DNA of 64,000 nt from an uncultured Veillonellaceae bacterium (GCA_927353735.1 CAKMIA010000001.1:372001-436000), one strand, 5' to 3'. Shown: positions 17,889-27,088, counted from the first letter of the stretch. The notes: generated by a model not told the origin, from the sequence alone. Translations and numbers: made by a program.

Positions 17889-18371
17889 TTATTGGTTGCA
17901 GAAGGAGTCTGCCCACTTCCAGAGCCGGTCGGCCGGCTCCCGCCCGCTCAGAATCCGTCCGTCCCGAAGCACCGCCCCCGGACAGCACGGCCGCAGGTCT
18001 TCCTTTGTCGATCCCAGACCGCTGCCGCCGGAAGTGGCAAACAGCACGATGGTCTTTCCGGAAAAGTCATACCGTTCCAGAAAGGTGCGGATGATCTTCG
18101 GCGCCGTATGCCACCATACGGGAAAACCGAGAAAGATGGTTTCACAGGAAGCCACGTCGGCCGCGCTGTCTGCCAGTGCGGGACGGGTCTTCGGATCACC
18201 CGCCTCCACAGAAGTCCGTGACGCCCGGTTCGTCCAGTCCAGATCTACCGCCGTATAGGGCGCCGAAGATCGGATCCCAAACAGCCCGGCGCCGGCGCCC
18301 GCCGCCAGCGCTTCCGCCGCGCGGCGCGTGGTGCCCGTTGCGGAAAAATATGCCACCAGTTTCTTTTTCAT
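17889..18371 (-). CDS. Cytoplasmic flavodoxin
   Basis: 160 aa. MKKKLVAYFSATGTTRRAAE is the flavodoxin FMN-phosphate loop. ETIFLGFPVWWHTAP and TFLERYDFSGKTIVLFATSGGSG are the remaining FMN-contact segments. ATG at 18371 has GGAGAG upstream; the longer ORF from 18470 would overlap the upstream gene. Unlike the two flavodoxins at 29.2-31.3 kb it lacks a signal peptide. It is the second gene of a pair with the cyclophilin-like lipoprotein and ends in a strong terminator. The partner reductase is not visible. Confidence 0.9.
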   Translation of the reverse strand: MKKKLVAYFSATGTTRRAAEALAAGAGAGLFGIRSSAPYTAVDLDWTNRASRTSVEAGDPKTRPALADSAADVASCETIFLGFPVWWHTAPKIIRTFLERYDFSGKTIVLFATSGGSGLGSTKEDLRPCCPGAVLRDGRILSGREPADRLWKWADSFCNQ

Positions 18372-18387
18372 TCTGCTCTCTCCTTTC

Positions 18388-18867
18388 CTACTCCCCGGCC
18401 TTCTCCACCGTAATCTGTCCCGACAGGGCCTGCAGATCCTCCAGTCCTTCCTCTGTACGGCCCAGCGCATAGAGTGAATCGTTTCTCCGGCCGGGCGCGA
18501 AGAACATGGCTACATCATCCCACGGCGCATAGTAAGCCATCTCACCGGCTTCCGCATCAGACAGCGGTACGCCGGACACCGGAAGTGGCGCCGGGTAAAA
18601 CATTTTTTCATTGGTGCTGAAATTCTCAACGGCCGCCGTCAGAGGCAGCTGCCCATAAAGAGCCTCCGCCGCCGGGTTGTCATACAGACGGAACTGCACG
18701 GTATGCCCCGCCTGATCCCGCACGAGGATGCGCTTCTCTTCATGGGCCGCCTGTGTCTGCACCGCCGGGACAGGCGCCGGCTCTGACGGCTTCGCCGTTC
18801 CCTGCGTACCGCATCCCCCGGCCGCTGCCAGCAGAAAGGCACACAACGCGGCTGTCCGGAATTTCAT
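18388..18867 (-). CDS. Cyclophilin-like lipoprotein
   Basis: 159 aa. A signal peptide MKFRTAALCAFLLAAAGGC ends in a slightly non-standard lipobox (AGGC), so the mature protein is probably membrane-anchored outside. The rest reads as the small cyclophilin-like (beta-barrel) fold seen next to flavodoxins in gut Firmicutes: FRLYDNPAAEALYGQLPLT, then FYPAPLPVSGVPLS, then MAYYAPWDDVAMFF. It lies 16 nt upstream of the flavodoxin. The function is unknown; the pairing with a flavodoxin hints at a redox or folding role. Confidence 0.8.
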   Translation of the reverse strand: MKFRTAALCAFLLAAAGGCGTQGTAKPSEPAPVPAVQTQAAHEEKRILVRDQAGHTVQFRLYDNPAAEALYGQLPLTAAVENFSTNEKMFYPAPLPVSGVPLSDAEAGEMAYYAPWDDVAMFFAPGRRNDSLYALGRTEEGLEDLQALSGQITVEKAGE

Positions 18868-18977
18868 CCTTCATCCCTCCCCGGAAATTCGTTACCTGAT
18901 GTCTTCATTATGCGCCGTCCACGCCGTTCTGCCCAATACCTGTCCTGCATCCTGCGCCATGCGCGGCAGGAATGCAT

Positions 18978-19007
18978 GCAAAAATCGGACAGCCTGCACT
19001 GTCCGGT
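18978..19007 (-). terminator. Terminator after ldh and the 53-aa gene
   Basis: CGGACAG / CTGTCCG around a 6-nt loop (18986-19005), followed on the minus strand by ATTTTTG. Confidence 0.8.
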
Positions 19008-19013
19008 TTCCGT

Positions 19014-19175
19014 TTATTTTTTTATATTCAGCATAGCCATCTGGCGAAGCCAGTTCTGCACATAGACCTCCGACATGCCGCGGTCGCGCAGCTTTGCCAC
19101 CTCCCGCACCATCACCGGGTCCTGCAGCATCTGGCGGATGGCCGCCTCGATGCGCGCTTCGTCCTTTTCGTCCAT
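19014..19175 (-). CDS. Small helical protein, 53 aa, downstream of ldh
   Basis: ORF starting MDEKDEARIEAAIRQMLQ; it contains VAKLRDRGMSEVYVQNWLR, ends NIKK, and is predicted as two helices. It starts 21 nt after the ldh stop and is followed directly by a terminator, so it is co-transcribed with ldh. The ribosome-binding site is weak (AAAGG is rather far), so coupled translation is likely if it is expressed. No family recognised. Confidence 0.55.
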   Translation of the reverse strand: MDEKDEARIEAAIRQMLQDPVMVREVAKLRDRGMSEVYVQNWLRQMAMLNIKK

Positions 19176-19196
19176 TCCGGCTGCCTTTCCGTACTC

Positions 19197-20156
19197 TTAC
19201 TGATTGGCCAGCAGCGCCTTTGCCCGTTCGATGTTGGCACGGACCGTATCGCAGCAGGCCTTGAATTCTGCCAGTTCGTCCGCCGGCAGATCATATTCCA
19301 TGACCTCTTCCACGCCGTTTTTGCCGATGAGAGCCGGTACACCGCAGAAGATGTCCTTTTCGCCGTATTCGCCATCCAGCGGGCAGCTGCACGGGAAGAT
19401 TTTCCGTTCGTCGTGGAGAACGGCCTTTGCGAGCGTCACTGCAGCGGAGCAGATGCCGTATTCCGTGCAGAACTTGCCGCTGTAGGTCACCCAGCCTGCG
19501 CGGATGGTCTGATGACGGACGGCTTCCTTGTCGAACTGGAAGCGCGGGTCTTTTTCCATCTGTGCCAGCGGCTTGCCGCGGAAGTTCACCAAAGACCACG
19601 GGATCATCTGGCGGTCACCGTGCTCGCCCATCATGAACGCATTGAAGGAATGATGTTCGATGCCCGTCTGCTGCGCAATGGCGCTGATGAGGCGGGAGGA
19701 GTCGAGGAGCGTGCCCGTACCGAAGACGCGGCCCTTCGGCAGTCCGCTCTTCTTTGCGATGAGGTGCGTCACCACGTCGCAGGGATTGGTGATATTGATG
19801 AAGAAGCCGTTGAAGCCGCCGGCCATGACCTTCGGAATGGTTTCCGCCACCTGACGGACGGTATAGTTCATTTCATCATCGCGGCTGCCCGTTGCACAGA
19901 GGGTGATGTCCCCCACAGCGTTGATGATGATGTCGCAGTCAGCAAGATCCTCGTACTTCGCAATCTGGTAATCCACGCGGTGCGGCATGAAATAGACCGC
20001 ATCCATCAGGTCCTGACGTTCGCTGATGACCTTGGCCTCTTTCGGGTCGCAGATCTTGACGACGTCTGCCACGCCCATCATGCCCAGAGCATATGCCACA
20101 TGCGCGCCTACATGGCCTGCGCCCAGTACGCCGATCGTTACTTTCTTATCTGCCAT
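19197..20156 (-). CDS. L-lactate / 2-hydroxyacid dehydrogenase family
   Basis: NAD-dependent L-2-hydroxyacid dehydrogenase, 319 aa. GVLGAGHVGAHVAYAL is the NAD-binding loop. GSRDDE carries the active-site Arg, TLLDSSRL the substrate Arg, and GEHGDRQ the catalytic His. At the specificity position that is Gln in lactate and Arg in malate dehydrogenases the loop reads TLCATGSR, giving Leu. A larger substrate (as in 2-hydroxyisocaproate dehydrogenases) is therefore possible, and I give no gene symbol. ATG at 20156 has AGGGAGG. It has its own promoter (20214-20242). Confidence 0.85.
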   Translation of the reverse strand: MADKKVTIGVLGAGHVGAHVAYALGMMGVADVVKICDPKEAKVISERQDLMDAVYFMPHRVDYQIAKYEDLADCDIIINAVGDITLCATGSRDDEMNYTVRQVAETIPKVMAGGFNGFFINITNPCDVVTHLIAKKSGLPKGRVFGTGTLLDSSRLISAIAQQTGIEHHSFNAFMMGEHGDRQMIPWSLVNFRGKPLAQMEKDPRFQFDKEAVRHQTIRAGWVTYSGKFCTEYGICSAAVTLAKAVLHDERKIFPCSCPLDGEYGEKDIFCGVPALIGKNGVEEVMEYDLPADELAEFKACCDTVRANIERAKALLANQ

Positions 20157-20213
20157 AATTTTTCCTCCCTTGTCCTTTTCCGCGGAGATTCCGCAATATC
20201 GAATTATGGAATA

Positions 20214-20242
20214 ATACTATTATTTTACCAGAACGAATTCAA
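20214..20242 (-). promoter_or_regulatory. Promoter of the dehydrogenase gene
   Basis: Minus strand TTGAAT (20242-20237), 17 bp, then TAGTAT (20219-20214). It lies between the rpsO terminator and the ldh start. Confidence 0.65.
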
Positions 20243-20267
20243 ACAGTAAATGCCCGAACAGGCGGAC

Positions 20268-20300
20268 AAAAAAACAGCATCCTCAGGGGATGCTGTTTTC
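20268..20300 (-). terminator. Terminator after rpsO
   Basis: AAAACAGCATCC / GGATGCTGTTTT with a 4-nt loop and a T7 run on the minus strand. Confidence 0.92.
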
Positions 20301-20307
20301 TGCTGTC

Positions 20308-20577
20308 TTATTTCAGACGGAGACCGAGCTTGGCACCGAGTGCTCTGTAGCGCTCGATATCCTTGCGGCGCAGGTAGTCGAGCATGTTTCTGCGCTGGCC
20401 GACCATTTTCAGCAGGCCGCGGCGGGAATGATGGTCTTTCTTGTGTTCCTTCAGATGTTCGGTGAGGACCACAATCCGCTTCGTGAGGATGGCGATCTGT
20501 ACTTCCGGAGATCCGGTGTCGCCTTCACAGGTGGCATACTGGTCGATGATTTCTTTCTTCTGTTCTGCTGTAAGCAT
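20308..20577 (-). CDS. rpsO: 30S ribosomal protein S15
   Basis: 89 aa, the standard length. It binds the central domain of 16S r[17 protein letters not shown] and [18 protein letters not shown] sequence are the family signatures. ATG at 20577 has AGGAGGAG. It is a separate unit with its own promoter and terminator; a ~90-nt leader precedes it, where S15 autoregulation is common in bacteria, but I see no specific structure to claim. Confidence 0.98.
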   Translation of the reverse strand: MLTAEQKKEIIDQYATCEGDTGSPEVQIAILTKRIVVLTEHLKEHKKDHHSRRGLLKMVGQRRNMLDYLRRKDIERYRALGAKLGLRLK

Positions 20578-20664
20578 AGTATTCTCCTCCTATTGGGAAA
20601 TTGCTGTATCTGAGTAATTCGTCGGAGTGCTCGAAAAACTGAGACACAGTTCACATACAAGGAG

Positions 20665-20693
20665 ATTATACCTGTTCCCCGCTGAAATTACAA
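20665..20693 (-). promoter_or_regulatory. rpsO promoter
   Basis: Minus strand TTGTAA (20693-20688), 17 bp, perfect TATAAT (20670-20665). It sits directly behind trpA, with no terminator seen between the trp operon and rpsO. Confidence 0.75.
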
Positions 20694-20704
20694 GCTGTTT
20701 TCTT

Positions 20705-21481
20705 TCAGAGCCCGGCCACTGCCGCCTTCATGCTGCGGATATAGGTGCGGAGCGCCTCATCGGCCGCCCCGCCGTGCTTCCCGATCAGATCCACCACGGC
20801 GCTTCCCGTGATGATGCCGTCCGCCCCGGCGGCCATCTGCCGCGCCTGCTCCGGCGTGTGGATGCCGAAGCCCACCGCACAGGGCACGTCCGTCACCTCC
20901 CGCACGGCAGCGATCATATCCTCCACATTCATGGAGAATCCGTCGCGCATGCCGGTGACGCCCATGGACGACACGATGTAGAGAAAGCCCGACGCCCTTT
21001 CCGCGATCCGGCGGATGCGCTCCTTCGAGGTGGGGGCGATCATCTGAATGAGAGACACGCCGTATTCTTCCGCAAAGGGATGCACCTCGTCCTGCTCCTC
21101 GATGGGCAGATCCGGAATGATGACCCCGCCGACGCCGATTTCCGCGCAGTCCCGGAAAAACCGCTCTGTGCCGTATGAAAAGACCGGATTGAAATAGGTG
21201 AGAAACACCAGCGGGATCTCACTCACCCGGCGGATGGCCCGCGCCTCCTCCATGGCCTGCGGCAGATGGATGTGCCCGGCCAGCGCCCGCACGTCGGCCT
21301 CCATGATGACCGGCCCGTCCGCGATGGGGTCGGAGAAGGGCACGCCGATCTCGATCAGATCCGCACCGGCCTCCTCCATCACCTGCACATAGCGCACGCT
21401 GTCCCCGATGGTGGGATCGCCTGCGGTCAGAAAGGCGATCACTGCTTTTCCCTTGGTAAATGCTTTGTCCAACTTGCTCAT
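20705..21481 (-). CDS. trpA: Tryptophan synthase alpha subunit
   Basis: Cleaves indole-3-glycerol phosphate to indole, passing it to TrpB. 258 aa. FLTAGDPT is at the N-terminus, DLIEIGVPFSDPIADGP carries the active-site Asp/Glu region, and GFGIHTPEQA and GSAVVDLI bind phosphate. Last gene of trpDCBA, starting 10 nt after trpB. Confidence 0.97.
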   Translation of the reverse strand: MSKLDKAFTKGKAVIAFLTAGDPTIGDSVRYVQVMEEAGADLIEIGVPFSDPIADGPVIMEADVRALAGHIHLPQAMEEARAIRRVSEIPLVFLTYFNPVFSYGTERFFRDCAEIGVGGVIIPDLPIEEQDEVHPFAEEYGVSLIQMIAPTSKERIRRIAERASGFLYIVSSMGVTGMRDGFSMNVEDMIAAVREVTDVPCAVGFGIHTPEQARQMAAGADGIITGSAVVDLIGKHGGAADEALRTYIRSMKAAVAGL

Positions 21482-21491
21482 GATGCCCTCC

Positions 21492-22670
21492 TCAGTCTCT
21501 CAGCTCTTCCCCGCGGTACCGCGCGATGGCTGCCACATCCTTGTCTCCGCGGCCGGAAATGGTGATCATCATCAGGCTCCCCGGCGCCATGGTCCGGGCG
21601 GCCTGCATGGCGCCCGCCACGGCATGGGCGCTCTCGATGGCGCAGATGATGCCCTCTGTCCTCGCCAGATATTCGAAGGCGTCCACCGCCTCCTGATCCG
21701 TCACCGGATGGTATTCCGCCCGGCCCGACGTATGGAGATACGCATGCTCCGGACTCACCCCCGGATAATCCAGCCCGGCGGAAATGGAATAGACCTCCGT
21801 GATATTGCCGTCGTCATCCTGACAGAAAAGGGACTTCATGCCGTGGAAAACGCCCACGCGGCCCTTCGCCATGGTGGCTGCATGATACGGCGTGTCCACG
21901 CCCTGCCCGCCGGCCTCGCAGCCGATGAGCCGCACGCCCTCATCCTGAATGAACGGATAAAACGTCCCGATGGCATTGCTGCCGCCGCCCACGCAGGCCA
22001 CGACCGCATCGGGAAGCCGCCCCTCCCGGCGGAAAATCTCCTCCCGCATTTCCCGGCCGATGCAGCTCTGGAAATCCCGCACCATTTCCGGGAACGGCGC
22101 CGGCCCCACGGCGGAGCCGATGAGGTAATGCGTATCCTCACAGCGGGCGCTCCAGTCCTGCATCGCCGCGTTCACCGCATCCTTCAGCACGCGGGACCCG
22201 GTCTTCACCGCATGGACCTTCGCCCCGAGCAGCTTCATGCGGTATACGTTGAGCGCCTGCCGCTCCGTATCGATCTCTCCCATGAAGACCTCGCACTCCA
22301 TGCCGAAGAGCGCCGCCACCGTAGCCGCTGCCACGCCGTGCTGTCCCGCGCCGGTCTCCGCGATGAGCCGCTTCTTCCCCATGCGCCGCGCCAGCAGGGC
22401 CTGGCCGATGCAGTTGTTGATCTTGTGCGCGCCGGTGTGATTCAGGTCCTCCCGCTTCAGGTAGACCCGGACGCCCAGATCGGCGGACATCCGCTTCGCC
22501 TCATAGAGCAGCGACGGCCGCCCTGTATAGATCCGGTTCAGCTCCTCCAGCTCTGCCAGAAAGGCCGGATCGTTTTTGCAGGCCTCGTAGGCCTCTCCCA
22601 CTCTGTGGATCTCATTCATCAGTGTTTCAGGCACATACTGCCCGCCAAAGATGCCAAATCTTCCGTTCAT
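21492..22670 (-). CDS. trpB: Tryptophan synthase beta subunit
   Basis: PLP enzyme joining indole with serine, 392 aa. [15 protein letters not shown] contains the PLP lysine and GGGSNAIG the phosphate loop, with GCEAGGQG and [16 protein letters not shown] downstream. The start [15 protein letters not shown] is family typical, and ATG at 22670 has GGGGGAA upstream. The length and motifs fit the main TrpB1 type. Confidence 0.98.
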   Translation of the reverse strand: MNGRFGIFGGQYVPETLMNEIHRVGEAYEACKNDPAFLAELEELNRIYTGRPSLLYEAKRMSADLGVRVYLKREDLNHTGAHKINNCIGQALLARRMGKKRLIAETGAGQHGVAAATVAALFGMECEVFMGEIDTERQALNVYRMKLLGAKVHAVKTGSRVLKDAVNAAMQDWSARCEDTHYLIGSAVGPAPFPEMVRDFQSCIGREMREEIFRREGRLPDAVVACVGGGSNAIGTFYPFIQDEGVRLIGCEAGGQGVDTPYHAATMAKGRVGVFHGMKSLFCQDDDGNITEVYSISAGLDYPGVSPEHAYLHTSGRAEYHPVTDQEAVDAFEYLARTEGIICAIESAHAVAGAMQAARTMAPGSLMMITISGRGDKDVAAIARYRGEELRD

Positions 22671-22683
22671 GTCCGTTCCCCCT

Positions 22684-23475
22684 TTATCGGTCCTGATTCT
22701 CCTGTATCATCTGCCGGAGCAGCACGCCCCGGTCCTGTGCCCGCATGAGCATTTCCCCGATGAGCACCGCATCCGCGCCTGCTTCCTTCACCCGCCTTAC
22801 CGCGGCCCGGTCCGTCAGGCCGCTTTCCGCCACGCAGAGCACCCCCGGCGGGACCGCCGGCCGGAGCCGCTCCGTCAGCGTCAGGTCCATGAAGAAATCC
22901 TTCAGATTTCTGTGATTGATGCCGATGATGTCCGCCCCGGCTGCCAGCGCCTGGCGCAGCTCCTCCCCGTCATGGACCTCCGTCAAAGCCGCCATGCCCA
23001 GAGCCTCCGTGCGGTGCAGAAACCGCTGCAGCTCCTCATCGGTCAGCATGGCCGCGATGAGCAGCACCGCTGAGGCGCCGGCCAGCGCCGCTTCCTCGAT
23101 CTGGCACACATCGGTGATAAAATCCTTCCGCAGTACGGGAATGGAAAGCGCCGCTGCGGTCTCCCGGAGGTAGTCCATCGAGCCGAGGAAATGATCCGGC
23201 TCCGTCAGACACGACACCGCGGCCGCGCCTGCCTCCTCGTAGGTCCTGACAATGTCCAGATAGGGAAAATCTTCGGCGATCACGCCCTTCGAGGGCGATG
23301 CGCGCTTCAGCTCGCACAGGAAGGACAGCCCCGGCGCCGCCAGCCGTTCCCGGAACCGCTTCCCGCCATCTGTGTGAAATCCCTCTGCCGCTTCCCGTAT
23401 CCGTCCGGCCCGGCCGTCCTGCTTCATGGCCTCCGCGCGCCTGCGGGAAGCCGCAGCTATCGTATCCAGTATCAT
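22684..23475 (-). CDS. trpC: Indole-3-glycerol phosphate synthase
   Basis: 263 aa TIM barrel closing the indole ring. [15 protein letters not shown] holds the catalytic Lys, LRKDFI the second, and [14 protein letters not shown] the phosphate loop. Its ATG overlaps the trpD stop by 4 nt (ATGA), indicating coupled translation. Confidence 0.97.
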   Translation of the reverse strand: MILDTIAAASRRRAEAMKQDGRAGRIREAAEGFHTDGGKRFRERLAAPGLSFLCELKRASPSKGVIAEDFPYLDIVRTYEEAGAAAVSCLTEPDHFLGSMDYLRETAAALSIPVLRKDFITDVCQIEEAALAGASAVLLIAAMLTDEELQRFLHRTEALGMAALTEVHDGEELRQALAAGADIIGINHRNLKDFFMDLTLTERLRPAVPPGVLCVAESGLTDRAAVRRVKEAGADAVLIGEMLMRAQDRGVLLRQMIQENQDR

Positions 23476-24497
23476 ACGGCCTCCTGCGATGCTTTCACGA
23501 AGCGCTGCATCAGCGCCATGGCACTGCCGCTGTCGATCAGCATCTGCGCCAACGCCACGCCCTGTCCGATGGAGGCAGTGCGCCCGCTCACATAGAAAGC
23601 GGCTCCCGCATTGAGAAGCACCGCGTTCCGCCGCGTCTCATAAATGCCGTCCCGGCGGCCCGCCAGCACTGCCTCCGTGATGGCTGCGTTTTCCACCGCA
23701 TCGCCGCCGACGAGATCCTCCTTCCTGCCGCGAACCAGTCCGAAATCCTCCGGCGTCAGGGTATACTTCCGTTTTTTCCCTTCATTGAGCTCGCATACCT
23801 TCGTTTCCGCCGACGGGGAGATCTCATCCATCCCGTCCGTTCCGTAAAAGACGAGCGCCCGCTTCGTACCCAGCCGGTCCAGCACCTCCGCGATGGGTTC
23901 TACCAGAGAGGCGTCATATACGCCGATGCAATCATAGGCGGCGTGCGCCGGATTCGTGAGCGGCCCCAGAATATTGAAGATCGTCCGGATGCCCAGTTCC
24001 TTCCGCACCGGCCCCACATACTTCATAGCCTGATGGTACAGCGGCGCAAAGAAGAAGCACATGCCCACCGTGTCCAGAAGCCACGTGCAGGTCTCCGGCT
24101 CCTGCCGGATATTGGCCCCCAGCGCCTCCAGCACATCCGCCGCGCCGCACCGGGACGAGGCCGCCCGGTTGCCGTGCTTCGACACCTTCACGCCGCCTGC
24201 GGCGATGACGAAGGCCGACGTGGTGGAAATATTGAAGGAGCGGGCGCCGTCGCCGCCGGTGCCGACGATCTCCAGCAGCTGTCCCGGGTATTCCACCGGC
24301 CGCGCATGGGCCCGCATCCCTGCCGCTGCCCCGGCGATCTCCTCCGGCGTTTCCCCCTTGAGCTTCATCGCCGTCAGAAAAGCCGCCGTCCGCGCCTCAC
24401 TGACCGTGCCTTCCATGATCTCATAAATGCTGGCCTCCGCCTGCTGAAAATCCAGGTCCCGTTTATCCGCCAGCAGCTGAATCGCTTCCGTAATCAT
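23472..24497 (-). CDS. trpD: Anthranilate phosphoribosyltransferase
   Basis: 341 aa. Adds phosphoribose to anthranilate. GTGGDGARSFNISTTSAFV is the PRPP-binding loop, with VSKHGNRAASSRCGAAD and NILGPLTNPA following. First gene after the trp T-box. ATG at 24497 has AAAGGATGAAG. trpE and trpG, which normally precede it, are absent here. Confidence 0.97.
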   Translation of the reverse strand: MITEAIQLLADKRDLDFQQAEASIYEIMEGTVSEARTAAFLTAMKLKGETPEEIAGAAAGMRAHARPVEYPGQLLEIVGTGGDGARSFNISTTSAFVIAAGGVKVSKHGNRAASSRCGAADVLEALGANIRQEPETCTWLLDTVGMCFFFAPLYHQAMKYVGPVRKELGIRTIFNILGPLTNPAHAAYDCIGVYDASLVEPIAEVLDRLGTKRALVFYGTDGMDEISPSAETKVCELNEGKKRKYTLTPEDFGLVRGRKEDLVGGDAVENAAITEAVLAGRRDGIYETRRNAVLLNAGAAFYVSGRTASIGQGVALAQMLIDSGSAMALMQRFVKASQEAV

Positions 24498-24604
24498 CTT
24501 TCTTCATCCTTTCCTTTTTCGAATTGTTTTCTTGTATCCATCGTCTGAAAAGAATGAACGGCCATCGTCTCATCGTGTCCATGGGTGTCTCCCTTCCGGG
24601 ACGG

Positions 24605-24913
24605 CCAACAAAAAATCCGTCCCTGACATGTCTGTCAAGGACGGATACAGTATCTCCGCGGTGCCACCTTGCTTCAGGATATGACTCCTGCTCTTTGTCG
24701 GGATACCAGCATATCCCCGGCTACTGACGTAAGCCTCACGTCGCAGTATACTCGTTGCCTTTCCCCTGCGCCCTCAGCGGTCCATTTGACGGGCTGCGTT
24801 CTGCTGGATTCTCATTATCCCAGCTCCCTGTAAGTGCACGATCCGTTTTGATCTCCGCTTCTACGGTTTTTCCTCTGCCTAAGCAGAATAATTTATCATT
24901 ATTGTATGAAGTT
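24605..24913 (-). promoter_or_regulatory. T-box leader of trpDCBA, UGG specifier
   Basis: Minus strand T-box AAGGTGGCACCGCGG at 24670-24656, then a 14-bp terminator hairpin (24646-24615) with a T6 run. The stem I distal loop (GGGAGCTGGGATAATGAGAATCC) is followed 18 nt later by TGG, then A, at 24784-24782, the expected specifier, reading tryptophan. This explains the 473-nt gap between trpD and the Sel1 gene. Uncharged tRNA-Trp should release termination. Confidence 0.93.
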
Positions 24914-24919
24914 GTCATC

Positions 24920-24948
24920 ATGATACAGAAGAAAAACAGGTTTGTCAA
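24920..24948 (-). promoter_or_regulatory. trp operon promoter
   Basis: Minus strand consensus TTGACA (24948-24943), 17 bp, TATCAT (24925-24920), just past the Sel1-gene stop and directly upstream of the T-box. Confidence 0.8.
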
Positions 24949-24970
24949 GCATAGACTCTCATTAATTTCA

Positions 24971-27088
24971 CTACAAGCTGATATTTTTTAGCTGCTGTTG
25001 AGCATAGATACTTCCCTGCTCTGCCGCCTTCTGATACCATTTCGCCGATTCTTTATAACTCTGCTCTACGCCTTGCCCCCAATAATAGCAATCTCCTAAA
25101 TTATTCAGAGCCTCTATATTTTCTTTTTCTACAGCTTTTTTAAACCATGCCACGGCTTCTTTATAGTTCTGTTCCACTCCATCCCCATCACGATAACATT
25201 CTCCCAAATTATTCTGAGCTCTTGCATTCCCCTGTTCTGCTGATCTCTTAAACCATTTCACCGCTTCCTCACAATCCTGCACTACTACTTTTCCATAGTG
25301 ATAATATTCACCCAAACTATTCTGAGCATTTGCATTCCCTTGTTTCGCTGCTTTACTATACCATTCTACTGCTGCCACGTCATCTATCTCTTGGCAGTAA
25401 TAATCCCCCAACCAATTTTGAGCCCATGCATCTCCCTGCTCTGCTGACCTCCTAAACCATTTCACGGCTTCTTCCGCATCCCGTTCTATTCCAATTCCCC
25501 AATCATAACACCATCCTAAATTTTTCTGCGCAATTGCATTTCCCTGTCTAGCTGATTTCTTAAACCAATTCACCGCTTCTTTATTATCCTTCTCTACTCC
25601 ATATCCATCCCGATAACATTCTCCCAAATTATTCTGAGCTCTTGCTTCCCCTTGTTCCGCCGATCTTCTAAACCATTTCACGGCTTCTTTATCATCTTTC
25701 CCTACTCCATATCCATCCCGATAACATTCTCCCAAATTATTCTGAGCTCTTGCTTCCCCTTGTTCTGCCGACCTCCTAAACCATTTCACGGCTTCCTCAT
25801 AATTTTGTGAAATATTTCTTCCACAAAAATAAGTATTTCCTGCTTCAAATTGAGCCGCCACATCGCCTGATTCCGCAAGCTGCAATACATGCTGAAAAAT
25901 GAATTTACAACTCTTTCGCGATACCAATTTCAATGCAGCAAGCAAATCACCAGCCTTTGCACCACGTTCTCGCCATTTCTGCGCCATTTCTACATCCACA
26001 TTCACAGTCGAATAAGAATATTCATAATATTCTCCTAAATAATACATGGAACGTCCATTCTTGTTGTTAGATAGCCAAGAAAAGAGAGAAAATGCTTTTT
26101 CATAGGAGCCGTACATAAATAAGATTTCCGCTTTAAGAAGCAATCTATGATTCTCTATAGCCAACGCTTTTTCTTCTGAACTTTGAATTAAATGCTCTTC
26201 CGAGACTTGTTTTAATGAATATAATAGATCAAGAATTATATCGAAACTTTTTATTTCTGAATCCAGATTTATCTTTAATTTACTTTCTATGCAATTATTA
26301 GCCAAATCACAACATAACGCTTCCCTAGACATTTCCACATGAAACTGGGACAGATATCCTATCACCATGTCTACAATACCATTTTCATCACGATAAAAGG
26401 TATTCATCTGCTGCAAACTCTCCAGAAAAATCAGATGCCCTTTATTTTTAATTAGGCGTAAGTTTAATCCTCCTAACAACTTTTCCCAGATCACATGATC
26501 CTTTGCAATTTCACTAATAACTTGTTTGTAATTAACTTTTTTTTGAGGATCCATATCAATCTGAGCCATTACTACCTTTAAAAAAAGCAAATCCGATATG
26601 GAATAGTTACCTCCCGTAATATCATAAAAATTCCGTGCGAGACACACAATTTTTCGAGTATCATCCATATTCCGATACTCTGCGCCCTCAAATTCCAGAT
26701 ATTCAATAGCACTCCGCCAGATAAGTAAATCCTTATTACATTTTATATTAGCTGATTGTATTTCCAATTGTACTATACGGCGCTGAACGGTTCTAAAAAA
26801 CATCTTCAATTTCTTGAAAATATTATTAAGTTCCCCTGAAATACTCTCCCGACTTATATACAATTTATTATTTGCTGCTGCGCTGACTTCAAAAGCTATT
26901 AGATGTTGTTTAGCTAATTTCCTCAGCACTTGTTCAGAAACATATCGTCGCACGGTCTGCTTCATAATAAGTTTCTTTCCCAGCTCTTCATTAGCTATCA
27001 TGATCCCGTTAATAAATTGTCTCCAAACTCCTGGCCATTCCTTTTCGTTATCCTTCGCGAGTATCATATTAATACTATCAAAAATCAA
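24971..27088 (-). CDS. Sel1-repeat protein with unknown N-terminal domain
   Basis: 705 aa. The C-terminal ~295 residues are eight tandem Sel1-type helical hairpins of 36 aa (one of 32), with the pattern AQNNLGECYRDGYGV..D..EAVKWF..SAEQG, preceded by one degenerate copy near residue 365. Sel1 arrays are protein-binding scaffolds. Residues 1-350 are charged and helical and I recognise no family. No signal peptide. The start used is TTG at 27088, which overlaps the stop of the upstream 44-aa ORF (TTGA); ATG at 27067 is the alternative. The DNA is clearly more AT-rich than its flanks, suggesting transfer. It has no operon partner apart from the 44-aa ORF. Confidence 0.85.
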   Translation of the reverse strand: MIFDSINMILAKDNEKEWPGVWRQFINGIMIANEELGKKLIMKQTVRRYVSEQVLRKLAKQHLIAFEVSAAANNKLYISRESISGELNNIFKKLKMFFRTVQRRIVQLEIQSANIKCNKDLLIWRSAIEYLEFEGAEYRNMDDTRKIVCLARNFYDITGGNYSISDLLFLKVVMAQIDMDPQKKVNYKQVISEIAKDHVIWEKLLGGLNLRLIKNKGHLIFLESLQQMNTFYRDENGIVDMVIGYLSQFHVEMSREALCCDLANNCIESKLKINLDSEIKSFDIILDLLYSLKQVSEEHLIQSSEEKALAIENHRLLLKAEILFMYGSYEKAFSLFSWLSNNKNGRSMYYLGEYYEYSYSTVNVDVEMAQKWRERGAKAGDLLAALKLVSRKSCKFIFQHVLQLAESGDVAAQFEAGNTYFCGRNISQNYEEAVKWFRRSAEQGEARAQNNLGECYRDGYGVGKDDKEAVKWFRRSAEQGEARAQNNLGECYRDGYGVEKDNKEAVNWFKKSARQGNAIAQKNLGWCYDWGIGIERDAEEAVKWFRRSAEQGDAWAQNWLGDYYCQEIDDVAAVEWYSKAAKQGNANAQNSLGEYYHYGKVVVQDCEEAVKWFKRSAEQGNARAQNNLGECYRDGDGVEQNYKEAVAWFKKAVEKENIEALNNLGDCYYWGQGVEQSYKESAKWYQKAAEQGSIYAQQQLKNISL
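25007..25858 (-). repeat. Tandem 108-bp Sel1 coding repeats
   Basis: Eight in-frame units of about 108 bp. Two adjacent units (about 25608-25822) are almost identical at the DNA level, including the shared stretch ATAACATTCTCCCAAATTAT seen again near 25190, which points to recent tandem duplication. These are coding repeats, not a CRISPR array. Confidence 0.85.

Noticed and set aside
25007..25858. Possible CRISPR-like array
   Set aside because: The repeats are 108 bp, in frame, and encode Sel1 units with no unique spacers.
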